From assembly GCA_038363925.1 (NCBI GenBank), contig JAQQWL010000013.1, forward strand, positions 2,046,001-2,110,000: a stretch of 64,000 nucleotides of DNA, read 5' to 3'. Origin of the DNA: Apiospora phragmitis. Its lineage: Eukaryota > Ascomycota > Sordariomycetes > Amphisphaeriales > Apiosporaceae. Shown here one piece after another: positions 1 to 12,602 of the stretch (position 1 is the stretch's first letter; the number at the start of each line of letters is the position of its first letter). Both the position numbers and the translations under genes were made by a program. The notes under the pieces are model-generated. The model saw only the letters and a list, made by a program, of their open reading frames with translations. It was not told where the DNA came from and did not search any database.

Positions 1-886
1 GTCCAGACCGGCGAGGTCCTCGGGCGTGAAGGTCTTGGCGCGCTTCTGCATGTGCTTGAGCTCATCGATGTCGCGCTTGATGACCTTGGCGAGAGCCCGG
101 CGAGCGGCTGCGGGAGTGGAAGCACCAGCCACTGTGTGAGGTACTGTCGTTAGCAACCATGATTCGATCGCCCCAAATGGGAGTGATGGGGGTTTTAATG
201 ACTTACTCTGAACGGGAACGACACCGCCGAAGGGACCGGCGCGAGCCGCGTTCTGGCAGCGGACGAGGCAGACGTTGTTCTGACCGGCCACAGTACCAGT
301 GCAAGAGGCATCAGCGGGGATAGCCGCCTTGAGGGGGAAGTCGGTCTTGGCGCCGTCGCGGTTGCGCGAGTTCTCGCCGGGGGGCGACTGGGTGACCTGG
401 ATGTCGGTCCACTTGGCGGCGGTGCCGTCCATGTTGATCATGCAGGTGTAGGGGCCGCCGCCGTCGGCGTTGACCTGGTGCAGCGTCATGTCGACCTCGC
501 CACCAGCGGTAACTTGGGGAAGCATCGTGCCCGTCTCGGCCATGATGGCCTTGGTGCCGGCCTCAAGGTCGTTGTCGCCCCCGCCCACGGTCTCGCCCAC
601 GGTCGCCTTGCTGTCACCCTTGAAGCGGGTCGAGTCCTGCTGGAAGGGGTTGCGGCGGGTGCCGTCGCGGGGGGTGTCGGTCTGGACACCGAGGGCCACT
701 AGATACAGTGTGAGTATTTGCCGTCAAGTATGAGATGCAAGAAACATCAATGTGTGTGTGAGTGTGTTGCTACTTACTGCCAGAGCCACCGGCGTTGCCG
801 ACAGCCTTGATGATGGCACCGTGACCAGCCACGAGCTGGGCAGTGGTCATGAGCCCGAGGGCAACAATTGACTTGAAGGAAGACAT
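1..886 (-). CDS. Egh16/GAS1-like secreted protein (3' end outside window)
   Basis: Exons read complement(join(<1..131, 207..698, 778..886)); both introns are GT..AG and the reading frame is continuous across them. The N-terminus [20 protein letters not shown] is a clear signal peptide, followed directly by G-H-G-A, so the mature protein begins with or near His. The next part has the [14 protein letters not shown] block typical of the Egh16H/GAS1 family, first known from powdery mildew and rice blast appressoria. The exon 2 product has paired Cys (T-C-M-I-N, S-C-T-G, V-C-L-V-R-C). The C-terminal exon is Ala/Lys-rich. These proteins are secreted and often induced during infection or host contact; biochemical activity is not established. 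The start is the only Met before the signal sequence. The stop codon lies left of the window. Confidence 0.82.
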
Positions 887-3336
887 GTTGATTATTCTTT
901 TTTGGCTGGGAATGATAGTGAATGGAAGGAGGATGAAGTCGCAAGCAGAAAGAACCTGACCGGCAGGAGAAGAAGTGCAAGAGAGAAGGTGGAGGGGAAG
1001 AAGCGAAAAGAAGCTGGATAGATTAAAGAAGCTGATGATGCTGATGATGATGGAAGGGGAAAAGGCATCTCTACAACCGGGCCAGACGCCCTTCTTATAC
1101 GCCCCTGGACCAGATGAAGCCTCCCGCGCGATGATACTGTCCCGGGCATGTAACCTCCGTTCTTTGAGGCCGCTCACGGTCCTCGTTGGCTCTACAACAT
1201 GCAAGGAGACTTACACGTTCCCCAGAATGGCTACGACAAACAGGCCTCCGGCCATCCCTAACACTCTAGCTTCCACCCTGCACCCAGAAAGAAGGCCAGG
1301 AGGCGGAATGGAAACATAGCTTCTCTGGTCATGCATAGAGGTTAACGACATCGGACGACGGTGAGAATGATCCGGAGAGGCGGTCACCCCAGCAGCGGTT
1401 ACCTAGCCAGCCCGCCAGCCCGCTCATGGGATGGTGCATGTCCGAGCATCACCCGTACATTGAATGAGAGGACCACCCCTGGTATCGTAGCGGGCTAGAT
1501 GGCCAGAACACACCAATGAAGATAATGGAAGTGCCATATGACCGGCCGAACAGCCGGACCTAGCATTGATTGCGGGGGACATGCCGTGAGGCTCAGCCAT
1601 GATATCGAATGTCACCTCTTAGGTACTAGCCAACGTACTGCTTGACAGCTGCTGCTTAGCCAATCGCATTTGAGACAGTGTACTGTACACTAGGTACCCA
1701 AGCTTTCCAACAATCGCCCGCCAGAGAGGGGGGAGGCTGGTTGTCGCTCTCGACGAGCCGAGTCGAAGTCCAGTGAGTGGATACGCCACAGCTCCGTAGC
1801 ATACAAGCACAGGCAGGAGTTTCCTGCAGGGAAGGAAGTCGCGGAAGAGAGTGTCACCGTCGATAACCTGATCCGAGCGTGGACGCCGCAGGATGGATAT
1901 CAGCACGGTTTTGTGTGATCACCTTCAGGCACCGGGGCTGCAGAAGTAAAAAGAGCTTAAGCTTAAATGGTATTGGTTAAGGTTTGACGATGTTTCCTGC
2001 CGCTACTAGTTGCGATTGGTCCAACAGAACCAAACGGGGCTTGTGGGGTATGAAACCGAACACCCCTAGAAGAGGCCCTTCTTCGCTTAGGCGACGCCGC
2101 AGACCACGGACTGCCACCTGAACCGACGACAGGTTGCACGGTCATTGAGTTTATTCCTAAGCTAATATCCCCAGAGAGCCAATAAAGGACTGAGGATGCG
2201 CAGGCGGGAGATCTGGACTTTCACCTGGGTAGTTGTCTTGGCAGGTTTCATAGCCATGATTGCCGACAGTCTTCCGAAGCTTGGGTGTTCGTGAGAGTTG
2301 AGAAACCACATAGTGAGCGCCACCAGAGCCTGAACGACACTTGCCTAATGTGTGACAAGTAATAGTTAACTTTGTTTCTTCTGCGGAATGCAACACGAGG
2401 CGACACTAGGCGATAGGATTTTCGAACATGTTTCTCGTGTTCCGTCCCTTCTAACAGGGGTAGCCGATGGGATAAGCATGAAACCGACATGGTACAACAG
2501 GACGAGCAACTCCAATTGACTCTGGCAGCTTTCATGTTGTTTGACAAACTTGAAGAGCCAAATCAGGTATGTAAGCCATTGAAACACGCACAGCCCGTTG
2601 GGTGGACCCGGCATGCCCAACATTCGATTGTGCCGTGAAATCCAGCTCTAAGCGAAAAGAAAGAACAGATGCGGTTGGCTTCTAGGGCCTACCCAAACAT
2701 TCAAGCAACTCAAGATGTAGGAACAGAGCAGGGACGGTCGGATAAAGCGTGGGCATTTGTCATCCTGGTGCAGGATCCTGTTGCAGTGGAAGAAAAAGTC
2801 TCTGAAATATGCGCGATACATGCGAAGCAAGCATCGTGCTTGCTTCGCAAACAGACCATCATCATTCGAGATGGTGGCTATTGATGCTTGGTGGACGGAT
2901 GCTTCGGTGTGATGAGCTTTCAAAGGCCCAGCCAGCGACACCATCGCAGTTGACCTCGAATAGTGACGACAAGCTTAGGTATTTTGCAGGTAGAAGGTGC
3001 GACTTCAAGCTGGTGGGGGCGGGGCAGTTTTTTTCTCCCTCGGGCGGAACCAGCCTTGTTTGCTGGCAGTTGGCAACGACTTCACTTCGTGGCCGACCAG
3101 CTTGCACCAGCTGTTTCCTGTGCCTGTGATTGCTTGATCTTGCAATGCAAGGCGCATCAACCCAACCATAGAACCAGAGCTGTGCAGATGAATCGCGGTT
3201 TTACCTTACTTTGATACGTTGCCAGTCCAATAATTACTGTTTTGTTTGTGGAAGCGTGAGGTCTTGATGTTCTGGATCTCATCTCAACCGCAATCTGCAT
3301 GACTCCGATGATCTGAGTCATCTGAGAAAAACGCCC
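887..3336. other. Intergenic stretch, no supported gene
   Basis: About 2.45 kb between the divergent Egh16-like gene and CCA1. Reading frames on both strands are short and show no family motif. The first 200 bp upstream of the Egh16-like start is purine/pyrimidine rich and is the likely promoter and 5' leader. I see no repeat, tRNA or conserved peptide in the rest. Confidence 0.6.
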
Positions 3337-5134
3337 ATGAGGCCGGCCTTGTTGCGATATCATTTCACACACACGCTCTTTCTGTCCGTTTCTGGACCAC
3401 GCTACGCCTACTTTATCTCTCGTCCCTTCTCGCATGCCCTCATGTCCAAGCGAAAGTCAAACGCTTCAGAAAAGGAACACTTCGCGAGCCGTTCGCCTCA
3501 AATACGGAAAATGGCAGAACCGACGGCAACCACCACCATTCAGTTGACGCCTCAAGAAGAGAGGCTGAAGTCTCTTCTTCTCGAAGTAGCGCGTCATGTG
3601 GATGAGACGCAGGAGGGAAGAGACCCCGTTGTCCTGCGATGGGCGGGAGGCTGGGTTCGCGACAAGCTCCTGGGCATCCAGTCTCACGACATCGATACTG
3701 CCATCAATGTAATGACCGGTGCTCATTTCAGTGCTGAAATCGTCGCTCTGTGCAAGATCCCCGAAATGGTGGAAAAGCACGGCGTGACGCCCACGGACAT
3801 CGGCAACCTGCACAAGATTGCGGCGAATCCAGAGAAATCCAAGCATCTTGAGACTACTACCATCAAGCTCTTCGATTTCGATGTCGATTTCGTTAATTTG
3901 CGTAAGGAGACTTATAGCGACGACAGCCGTAATCCTCAGGTGGAGTTCGGCACTGCCGAAGAAGATGCACTCCGCCGAGACGCGACAGTGAACGCTCTCT
4001 TCTACAACCTCAACACGGGCAAAGTCGAGGATTTCACTGGTGGTCTGGCAGACATGGGAAACAAACTGATCAAGACTCCGCTCGAGCCCTTTCAGACTTT
4101 CATGGATGATCCCCTTCGAGTGTTACGTCTGATAAGATTTGCAAGCCGGCTGCAATTTACCATCGATCCTGAAGCCGAGAAGGTGATGGGCGAGAGCAGG
4201 GTTATGCAGGCTCTGCGTCTCAAAATCAGCCGCGAGAGGGTAGGGGTAGAAGTAGAGAAAATGCTGAAAGGTAACAACAACAGTCTCCATCATATTTTAG
4301 ACTTCGATTCTAACTTAATTCGGCAGGCGAATACCCTAAAGACGCGCTGGAACGCATCAATACCCTTGGGCTCTACCATACCGTCTTTACTGACCCGAGC
4401 AAAAGCGATGCACCGCAACCTGACATATCCAACTGGCGAACCGTATACGAGTGTCTTGATCGACTGAGAGAAGCCCGAACACCAGGTTCCATCTATGATG
4501 TGCTCGTCCACACGAAGGAGGCGGCCTACTTTAGTTGGGTACTGGCGGCTGTGGTGCCTTGGGCCCCTTTCAGCCAGACAGCTCCCACTAGCAAGAAGAC
4601 TCCTCCTTACGCCACGCTAGCAGCGAGGGAGGGAATCAAGGCACCGAACAAGGTATGCGAAGTGATCACGGCCGCTGAGAAGCACCGACCTTACATCATG
4701 GCCTTGAAAAAGGCCGTCTGCGCAAATGATTCCTATATCCACGAACGGGACCGATTTGGTATGGCCATCCGACAATGGGAGGCTCGCGGTGGCCAGTGGA
4801 GACTGCAGGTACTCTCGGCATCTTGGTGGAAGCCTCGCAGGTTCTCAGCGCGGAGACGAGAGACACAGGCAAGGAGGAAAGGTTCTTGCAAGGGTGGCAG
4901 CTGTTCTTGGACCACCTACAGGAGCTTGACGTGATGGAGGCGCCACTACTCAAGCGCATCATCGACGGGACGCAGCTGGCGAAGGCTCTATCGGTGAAAC
5001 CGGGCAGATGGATGGCAGAGGCTCTCGATGTCTGTGTGGCGTGGCAATTACGAAACCCCAAGGCGACAGACCCGGCAGGCGCTGTCGCGGAGGTGCGAAG
5101 CAAGGCGGTTCAGCTCGGGATCCCGATAGTGTAG
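3337..5134 (+). CDS. CCA1: tRNA nucleotidyltransferase (CCA-adding enzyme)
   Basis: Adds or repairs the 3' CCA of tRNAs using CTP and ATP. Exons 3337..4270 and 4327..5134 flank a 56-bp GT..AG intron. Class II signatures are present: G-G-W-V-R-D-K, the metal-binding D-I-D-T-A-I, the R-R-D-A-T-V-N-A-L block, the template motif D-D-P-L-R-V-L-R and S-R-E-R-V-G-V-E. From the first Met the product is about 580 aa. Three in-frame Mets (3337, 3442, 3511) give a basic/aromatic N-terminal extension, then MSKRK, then MAEP. Yeast CCA1 uses alternative starts for mitochondrial, nuclear and cytosolic forms, so the same is plausible here. The frame changes once at 4808-4809 (GG, one G apparently missing). 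The downstream frame, T-L-G-I-L-V-E-A onward, continues the same domain to the stop at 5134. Confidence 0.93.
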
Positions 5135-5790
5135 TGTCCCTGATTTAGGCATGCAAGCACCCATAGTTGCGTAGATTTGCTTAGGATACACACTGAAGTT
5201 TAGACGGTCTTGGTGGTAGGGCGGAAAAGCGCTTACTCGATACCCATAGACTATGATTGACCAGAAATGCACTTCATTTGGGCTGCCCGCAATCAAATCT
5301 CACAACTGATGTTCTCAAATCGATACGAGGAAGGCCAGTTGAAACTGCGATACATATCAGAGTCTCTTCGGGCCGAATGAATTCCATGCAGCTAATTGGC
5401 TTAATAATCTTATAATATTATTAACAGGCAACTAAATATTGGAAGACTCTAGAATTTTTAATATCACAAGAACATTGCTGTTACTGAAGATTGTGAAATA
5501 AGAAGGTTTTGTTAACGGCGGTCATGTTGGTTGTTGTTCATGTAGCCCCACATGGAAATATCGTACCTTCCGTACCTCGACATCGACTGGGCTCCTCCAC
5601 ATTCTCACAGCACACTTCATGAAGTAAATTGGAACACACGTAGCAACAAGCGAATCGATCGTCTATATCTGCCGTCTGTTTCAGCCGTTGAAACCCTTTT
5701 TCTTCTGCAGCCCTAATTGCAGCGAGCGTTCGTAAAGAAGCCTCTGTCTGGCGTTTGTGTTGCTTGATTTGGGTTGAATCCCGAAATACG
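5135..5790. other. Intergenic, partly AT-rich
   Basis: CCA1 3' flank and TTI2 promoter. Bases 5390-5480 are markedly AT-rich (runs of TAATA/ATTATT). No coding signal was seen. Confidence 0.55.
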
Positions 5791-7917
5791 ATGGACCCGA
5801 TTTTGGAGGCCGTTAAGCTCTGCGATGCGACTGGGTCACCACCATCCAGCATCTGCCCAGGGCTTGTAGAATGTGAGTGAGAACCTCCTGGCCCCCCTTT
5901 CAGGAGTTATGCTGACTTGAACTGGTCTAGACGTACCTTCGGGCATGAAACTGCGAGAAATTGCGGCAGGTTTAGACAAATTGTCCTCCATATCGGTCAG
6001 TGAGAGAAAGAATCAATGAAATGTCTTTGCTACTTCAGGAGATCAACGAAGGATGTATAGCTTTCTAACATCCGTCACAGGATACTGTCAAGTGTCTCCG
6101 TGTCATACAAGCCTGTCTCGACAGCACCCAGGATGACCCTCAAGAGGAGACCGAGGACACAGCTGCGTCGCTATCAGAAATCAGCGATTATGTCGGCCGC
6201 ATCATACTCCCGGTTTTACCGGCATCAAAAGATGACGACAGTGACGATGGTATATATGTATCCGCCTTTTTCTCTTTTGAGGACTCCCAATGTTGGATAG
6301 CATGTTGTTGACCTTCCGCATCTCAGATCTAGATTCAGCGGCTCCAGGTCAATTTTCATTCAAGGGAGAACTCGGACTGAATATCCTCCACTCTCTCACC
6401 AATCGCCACACTTTCACTCTGAACCCCCCAAATCTGCTCTCCGTGGTAGCATACACCGACCCGCGTGATGAATGGACGAGCAAGGCCTCGGCAGCTATGG
6501 CTAGTAACATCTTGCAGTCTCAGTTCTCCGGGAGCCTCAGTAAGGGCGAGTTCATCACCGAAACGCTCCTGACACAGCACCTGCGGCCGCTCTTTTCCAA
6601 ATCCCGCCCGCCCACTGTCACCGCCTCCGGCCGTAAAGCTGCCTTCGTCGAGGAACAGGCTTCCACAGTTTAGAAGACCGAACCGCCAAGTCGTGGAAGT
6701 ATACCCATGTCTACGCCGTCACAATCTTCGAATGGGCCGTGACCAATGCCGCTACTAGTACTACTACTACTAAGCAAGCGCAGGCATCGTCCGCCACCCC
6801 CGGCGATACCACGGAAGTGCCGCTGCTGGCAAAGACCTGGCACCTATTCACGCCCGTCCTCCTCACGCTCCTGGACGAGTCCGAGACGGCGCTCAAGGTC
6901 CGGGCCCTGGGCAATTTCGGCGCCTTCTGGTCGGGCTGCCCGCCGGGCCTCATGGACCAGGTCGGGCTCGCCTCCGTCTTCGAGGACGCCGTGTTCCCGG
7001 CCGTGCACTTCCTTCCCAACATCACGCCCGAGGACGAGTCTCGACGCATTCTGGACGCGGCCTACCCGGCTCTGTTCCAGCTTGCTGGCCTGAGGAAGGC
7101 GGCGGCAGCGGATTCTGATGCTGCTGCTGCGCACAAGGGCAGTGAAGCGACAATTACGGTACTAACTACTTCGCAGAGGAAGCTGCTTGATCGGATCATC
7201 CGCGAAGGTATCTTGACGGGCTACTTCCACGCGAAGGATCATATACATCTTACATGTGTGTTCTGCGAGCAGTTGAGTCATGCTGTGAATGGGATGGGTA
7301 TATTGAGCGTGAAATATCTGAAGGTATGATCCTGCTTCCTATCCTTCTTTTCCTCCCTTCTTTTTCCTCCCTTCTTTTCCTCCCTTCTTTTCCTCCTTCC
7401 AGACACTTTTACCTCATGCAGAACGCCAACCTACGATAACTGCCATAAGGATACCTAAAGACACACGCATGCTAACAGAAAGCTTCGTAAATACGTACAG
7501 GACATTTTCCCGATGATATCCGAAGTCATGGCCAACCCCTTTGGCACGAAGCACCCCCAGTCCCTACTGGCCGCCATCCATCTCCTCCAGGCCGTTCTCC
7601 GCTGTTGTTGGCCCCGTATACCTGGCTACCAAAACGAAATCATCCGAATTCTCACCGTCTGCTGGCTCAATATCGCTGACGAAGACACATGGCCAACCTC
7701 AGACGATAAGGCGCCGACTAAGAAGGAGCTCGAAGCGCAGGTGACGAAAGCAGCCGCTATGCTGTCCTCGATCATCCGCAACAACAACTCACAAGAAGAC
7801 CAGCAAGCGAACAACATCTTGCTCGACGACCTCGTGTCACCCCTCATCAAGAAGGAGCCCCTGCTCGCGCCATTGTTCACGAACCCACATCATGATGATA
7901 TAGCCCCATTGAAATAG
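5791..7917 (+). CDS. TTI2: TELO2-interacting protein 2 homolog (TTT complex)
   Basis: Subunit of the Tel2-Tti1-Tti2 co-chaperone that stabilises PIKK kinases (TOR, ATM/ATR-type) with Hsp90. Exons 5791..5872, 5931..5995, 6081..6249, 6327..7323 and 7501..7917 join in frame. The start M-D-P-I-L-E-A-V is the first Met in frame and exon 1 ends ..L-V-E, continuing Y-V-P-S-G-M-K. Tti2-family blocks seen are L-F-T-P-V-L-L-T-L-L-D-E, the R-A-L-G-N-F-G-A-F-W region and H-P-Q-S-L-L-A-A-I-H-L-L-Q-A-V-L. The product is about 576 aa of predicted alpha-helical repeat. The frame breaks at the TTT run 6669-6671: one more T joins ..A-S-T-V to L-E-D-R-T-A-K-S-W. A 41-bp intron 6633..6673 would also restore frame but is short for fungi. 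The last intron contains a pyrimidine tandem repeat. The stop lies 23 bp from the FIG4 stop on the other strand. Confidence 0.9.
7341..7402. repeat. Pyrimidine tandem repeat inside the last TTI2 intron
   Basis: Repeated CCTCCCTTCTTTT-type units, about four to five copies, in the 177-bp intron 7324..7500. It is probably a slippage-prone simple repeat acting as an extended polypyrimidine tract. Confidence 0.8.
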
Positions 7918-7940
7918 AGTATATGTATTCAATTAATGAA

Positions 7941-10900
7941 TCAATCGACGTACTGCTGAGACTGCGCCTTGAGACCCATACCGCTCTCGCTGGGCAGGGG
8001 CTGCTGCTTGAACAGGCTCTTGCCGCGCAGCCACTTCCGATAGGCCTTATACCGCTTCTTGGGCAGGTCCTCCTCCGTGACCGTGAGCGGGTTATCGCCG
8101 ATGCGCAGAAGATCCCAATACGCCGCAAGGTCCTGCTCTTTTCTCGACAAGGGGTCAGGTACATGATGAGCAGCAGCCGCAGTGCTCCCATCCATGGCGA
8201 ACGCCGAAGCATCGTGGGCCGCCGCCGCCGTGTTGCTGCTCGCCCACGACGCCGACAGCCCGTCGACCTGCCAGCTGCCGTTGAGGTAGTCGCGGTACTC
8301 GGACGCGTCGACGTCGGCGGGCGCCTCGTTGGACGAGACCACGAGCGGCAGCGACTGCGCGTGCAAGATGTAGCGCGCGTAGTCGTCCATGTCCTGCGCG
8401 TTGACCGACGGGTGCAGCGACTCGTGCACCACTTTCGCGAAGATGAGCTGGGCCTGGGCCGACTTCTCGGCGGGCGTCTGCTTACGAGCGGCCACGTCCA
8501 AAGTCCGACCCACGCCCATTCCTCCGTTGGCGGTGCTGCTGTAGTAGTTGTTGCTTCCGCGGCTGTTATTGTTGGTGCTGTAGTAGTTCCTCTGCCGGGT
8601 TTCCTTCATGATGCTGTGGGGCACGGCGGTGGCGGGTCCCTTGTTGCTGTCGGACGCCACGTTGGGCTGTAGCCAGCGCTGTATAGATATGCCTTTATTG
8701 TTTCCCGTCCTCTCGCTCATGACCGATTCCGTCTCGTCCATGTCGTCATCACCGCCGCGGCGACGGAAGCGTTCTTGCGGGTCTACAATCGTGACCTCCT
8801 TTTTGGTCGTGGCCGAATTCTTCTTCCTATTCTGACTGAGCTGCTGATTGTTCGTGTTGTTGTGATGGTGGTACTGTTGATCATGGTGATACTGTTGCTG
8901 CTGCTTCGATCGTGGACTTTGATGAAAATCTGAAGCTCCTCCGCCACCGCCACTAGTGTTGCCGCCCCGTTCCCCTCCCTCGATGCGGACTCGGAAGGGG
9001 CTGAGGTCGTAGCGCCCTTCCTGGGTGGACTTGAAGGGGATGTACTTGATGGTGCTGTTCATCTTATAGGGGGAACATCTTGAGGAAGGACGACAGCGTC
9101 GACGGCCGGTAGTACTCGAGCCAGTAGTCGTCAAAGAAGGACGCGGGCTGCTTCTTCATCATGGCCATCTTCTTATTGTTCTGCTTGTTAGGATTATTGT
9201 TGTCGGCGCTGTTGTCGTCGGCCGACGACACCAGCAGCGGCGGCGGCACGTAGGGCGGCAGGCTGCGGCGCTCGAGGAAGCGCGGGGTGAACCAGCGGAT
9301 ATAGTCGTGGTGGACGTGGTTGATCCAGGCGCGGGGGTCCGAGTGGTGCAGGTAGTAGTCGGTCGAGAGATCCCAGAGCATGGGCTGGCCGAGGGCGAAG
9401 ATGTAGTTGCCGAGGAACAGGTTGTAGGCCTCCTGGCGCTGGCTGTCCATGAAGGAGTTGTTGTAGTAGCGCTTGAAGCTCTCGATCATGTCGCGGCTGT
9501 GCGAGGTCCACTGGTTGATCTTGCGGTACGTCTCCATCGTGTTGACGAGCTGGCTGCCGCCGTACTGCACCGCGATGGTGTCGCCATGGTCGTGGTACAT
9601 GTGCGTGAAGAGGTTGACGGCGTCGGTGTCGTAGTCGATGCTCGTGTCGGCGAGGATGCCGAGCGCGTGCAGCTGGTGGCCGAGCGCGCGCTTGCCGATG
9701 ACGAACTGCGCTGCGTTGGTGCGGTCGAGGCAGTCGATGCAGTTGGTGCGCGCGACGCCGTTCTGCACGTGCGTCGGCGAGACGTCGCCGTCGCCGTTCT
9801 GGAAGAACCCTGTCGTCGTCACGACGTGCTCGGCGATGCTCTCGAGCGTGCCGATGACGTCCTGGTCGCGGCTCTTGGCGGCCCGGCTCATGTGCCACGC
9901 CTTGTAGATGATCTTGCTGTCGTCGGGCAGGAACTGGTTCAGGTAGTTGACGCAGTTGGTGTACTCGTCCAGCAGCTTGCTCTCGCGCGGCGTGCGCTCG
10001 CGCGCCTTGACCAGGTTGAGCACGTAGATGGGCGACCCGTAGCGCTCGAACAGGTTGTTGAAGTGCTGCGCGGCCGCGGTGTAGAAGGGGTCGACGAGGT
10101 TGAGCTCGATGGGCGGCTTGGGCGTCACGCCGATGTTGTCCTGCGTCCAGTATAGGGGGATGCTGCCACGGTGCTGCACGTAGGATGTGAACTGGGGCGA
10201 CGCGAACAGCTTGGGGCCGGGCGAGTGGAAGGAGGTGGTGAGGGATTCGGAGACGATCTGCTCGGTCTCGACGTCGTTGGCGACGTAGCCCAGGTCGTTG
10301 GCCCCGCGTTTGAGAAAGCGAGCGCCCGCGAAATACCGCGACCGCCGCGCGATAATGGTGATGTAGGCACTGCGACCGTATATGGACAAGGCAGCTTGAT
10401 CTATATAGCCATGTATAATAGGCCTGCACCAGTCAAAGGGTTGGTCAATTGCGTTCTCGGCGGGCTGCAACAGGTGGCTGTTCCACACAAACATGGAGTT
10501 GAAGTCGTCGCTGATGGTTCCCGCTTGTCCATTTGCCAGCGCCGTGCGCTCGCGGCTGATATTGTGCTGCAACGTGCGCGTGATGTCGTAGGAATAGCTG
10601 TAATAGAAGGATCTCGTGAGGTCGGGGTTGTTGAGGATACCCAAGAAGCGCGGTTCTTCTGTGTTGCGCACGTCGGGCCGGAACTTGGCCGGCGTCAAGG
10701 GAATGAGCTCGGTGCCGTCGACTTGGTATACATAGTGGCCGCCGATCATAGCGACGGTGCTCTTCTTGGTGATCAGCAGCATGTAGTAGGGGCCCGTGAA
10801 CTTGATGAAGCCCAGCAGGCCCCAGGTCGTACAGCGCTGTTTAATGCCGCCCGTGCCCTTGTTGCCGTCGTCAATGGTGTCGAGCAGGGCGTTCATCTCC

Positions 10901-11547
10901 TTCTGGCTGTAGATGATCTTGTCGTCGGTGATGGTCAGCTCCGAGTCGGGCTCGTGGGTGTTGCGGTCGACCTTGAGGATGCGGTAGCGCTTCTCGGTGA
11001 CGTCGCCGCCGACAATATAGTAGCGGCTCGCCGTCTCGTAGAGGGTGAACTTGTGCATCCTGTAGAAGAGGCGCGTCCGGGAGCGGGCGCCGTCGTAGTA
11101 GTACTCGTCGTAGTCGTCGGCGGGCGTGTCCTCCTGCAGCTGGCGGGCGGCGGCGAAGGCGTCGTCCGGGCTGCGCGTACGCACGAAGGGTTCGGCCACG
11201 GCTGGCTCCTCGTCCGTGTCGTCTTGGGCCGCATTGCCGGTGTTGCGCTTCAGGGCGGGCGCGGTCTGCGAAAGCGTCTCTTGACTCGCGTTGTTCTGCA
11301 GCAGGGGGAATACCGGCTCGGGTGCTAGCACGGGCGGCGGCGGCTGCTGGGAAGCTTCGGTCGGTGTCGCTACTTCTGCTGCTGCTGCGTCGCTGTCGGC
11401 GCGGGTGTTGCCGTTATTGACGGAGGGATCGAGAATGTTGCTGCTGGTCAGCAGGCCGTTGCTGGGTTTTGCCGCGGGCGGCGGCTGGGATGATGGAGGC
11501 TGGGCGGCACTGGTGCTGGCGGCCATCAGGCCTTCTGCTTCGAGCAC
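7941..11547 (-). CDS. FIG4: SAC-domain polyphosphoinositide 5-phosphatase FIG4
   Basis: Dephosphorylates PI(3,5)P2 on the vacuole membrane and acts with Vac14 in the Fab1/PIKfyve complex. The long minus-strand frame starts at 11547. A second Met at 11526 follows, so the exact start is uncertain. Order of parts: Ala/Gln/Pro-rich N-terminal tail of about 120 aa, Fig4 entry block (F-T-L-Y-E-T-A-S-R-Y-Y-I-V-G), SAC domain, and catalytic P-loop R-T-N-C-I-D-C-L-D-R-T (coded near 9715-9750) with the CX5R Cys and Arg intact. A low-complexity His/Gln/Asn C-terminal region ends in a conserved tail. The frame breaks at the GGGGG run 9069-9073 (complement CCCCC, one extra base). Removing one base turns a premature stop after F-P-L into F-P-Y-K-M-N-S-T. 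The corrected protein is about 1,200 aa, longer than yeast Fig4 because of the two low-complexity tails. No intron is needed. Confidence 0.92.
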
Positions 11548-12602
11548 ATCCCCATATTGACCGAATTTATTTTCCGTCTCGTCTACAGTATGGTGTGCAC
11601 AAGCGGGCGATCTTCTCCTTCCTCTCTAGTTCCGGCGGTCTATCCTCACCGCCCCCCTCTACGCGAGAGGTTGGACGAGGGTAAAGGTCCAGGCCTGCGT
11701 TACCCTGCAGAGCGTTTCTGCAGTCATTCCTCCGACATGGCGGAGTTCCTGGACGAAGATCAGAGGAGTAAACCACGAGAACGAAGCTCTTGGCGGCTCA
11801 TCGGCGCATCACTAATTGCAGAGAGAGTCAAGGAGTGGGTGTGTACGTGTTGCGGCTAATGTGGTGCATCCCTCATTGCTGGAAGCATCATGACGCACGA
11901 GTAATTGTTGGATGGAGGATCACTGGATTGCCGAGTGTCACAGGCGTTGGAATGGTGGTGGGGCACAGCGGCCAACTGCCTTTCGAGTTGGCGGGGCTAA
12001 GGTTTACCTGCAGCTATCATCGCGATGGAGGGAAACAGTGTAATGAAACACAGTAATAAATGCTTATTCGCTGCATCTAAGGATCGAGATCTCTACTCAT
12101 ATACTTCGCGAGTTTTTCTACTTCGGATGCTCTTGCCCACAGAAAAGTTTTCACCGTTTCAACAAATATCTACCAAGTAGCTAGCGGTTGGCCTTTTTCG
12201 CTTGGGCCTCTATACTGTTCTTGAATAGACGTAAGAGGGATGGAGAGTCGGTAGCATCGCAGCTACAATACAAAAGCAAGCATTGGGTTAAACGCATTCG
12301 TGTGATTTATTTCCATTGAGGAATTCTATAAATGTAGGCTGTTTCTATTTGATGCGATCAATTGCCTCGGACAAGAGCGATTGGAAGAAAGAAAATTGAC
12401 AATCGGTATAAAACGCCAAAACCCATGTTGCCCGGATGCTGCTGGCATTCCAAAATCGGGCAGTCTATCAATCTGATGCTTGAACGGTAAAATTCCTGGG
12501 CACACCAACACCTTGTGCCAGCACTTTCCGTTCTGTCTAGAAACGAGAGAAGAAACTCAAAGAATCCAAATGTTTTTTTTCTTTGTTTCTGATCCTACCC
12601 CA
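11548..12602. other. Intergenic between FIG4 promoter and a minus-strand gene 3' end
   Basis: The right part of this stretch (about 12060-12500) is AT-richer. Open frames such as 11557..11859 carry no recognisable motif. Nothing beyond a FIG4 promoter can be supported. Confidence 0.5.

Noticed and set aside
4809..4840. A 32-bp GT..AG intron in CCA1 that would restore the frame
   Set aside because: Too short for a fungal spliceosomal intron, and it would remove T-L-G-I-L-V-E-A, which reads as ordinary domain sequence. A single missing G explains the shift.
6633..6673. A 41-bp intron in TTI2 that would also restore the frame
   Set aside because: Below the usual fungal minimum and no branch site; one extra T in the TTT run at 6669 joins two coding segments without loss. 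Not fully excluded.
9194..10429. A 411-aa minus-strand frame rich in Arg/His/Pro
   Set aside because: Off-frame shadow of FIG4 on the same strand; composition only.
9307..11328. Long plus-strand frames opposite FIG4 (282 and 385 aa)
   Set aside because: Val/Asp/Gly-rich translations typical of the antisense of a GC-rich gene; no motif, and the minus strand has the SAC domain.
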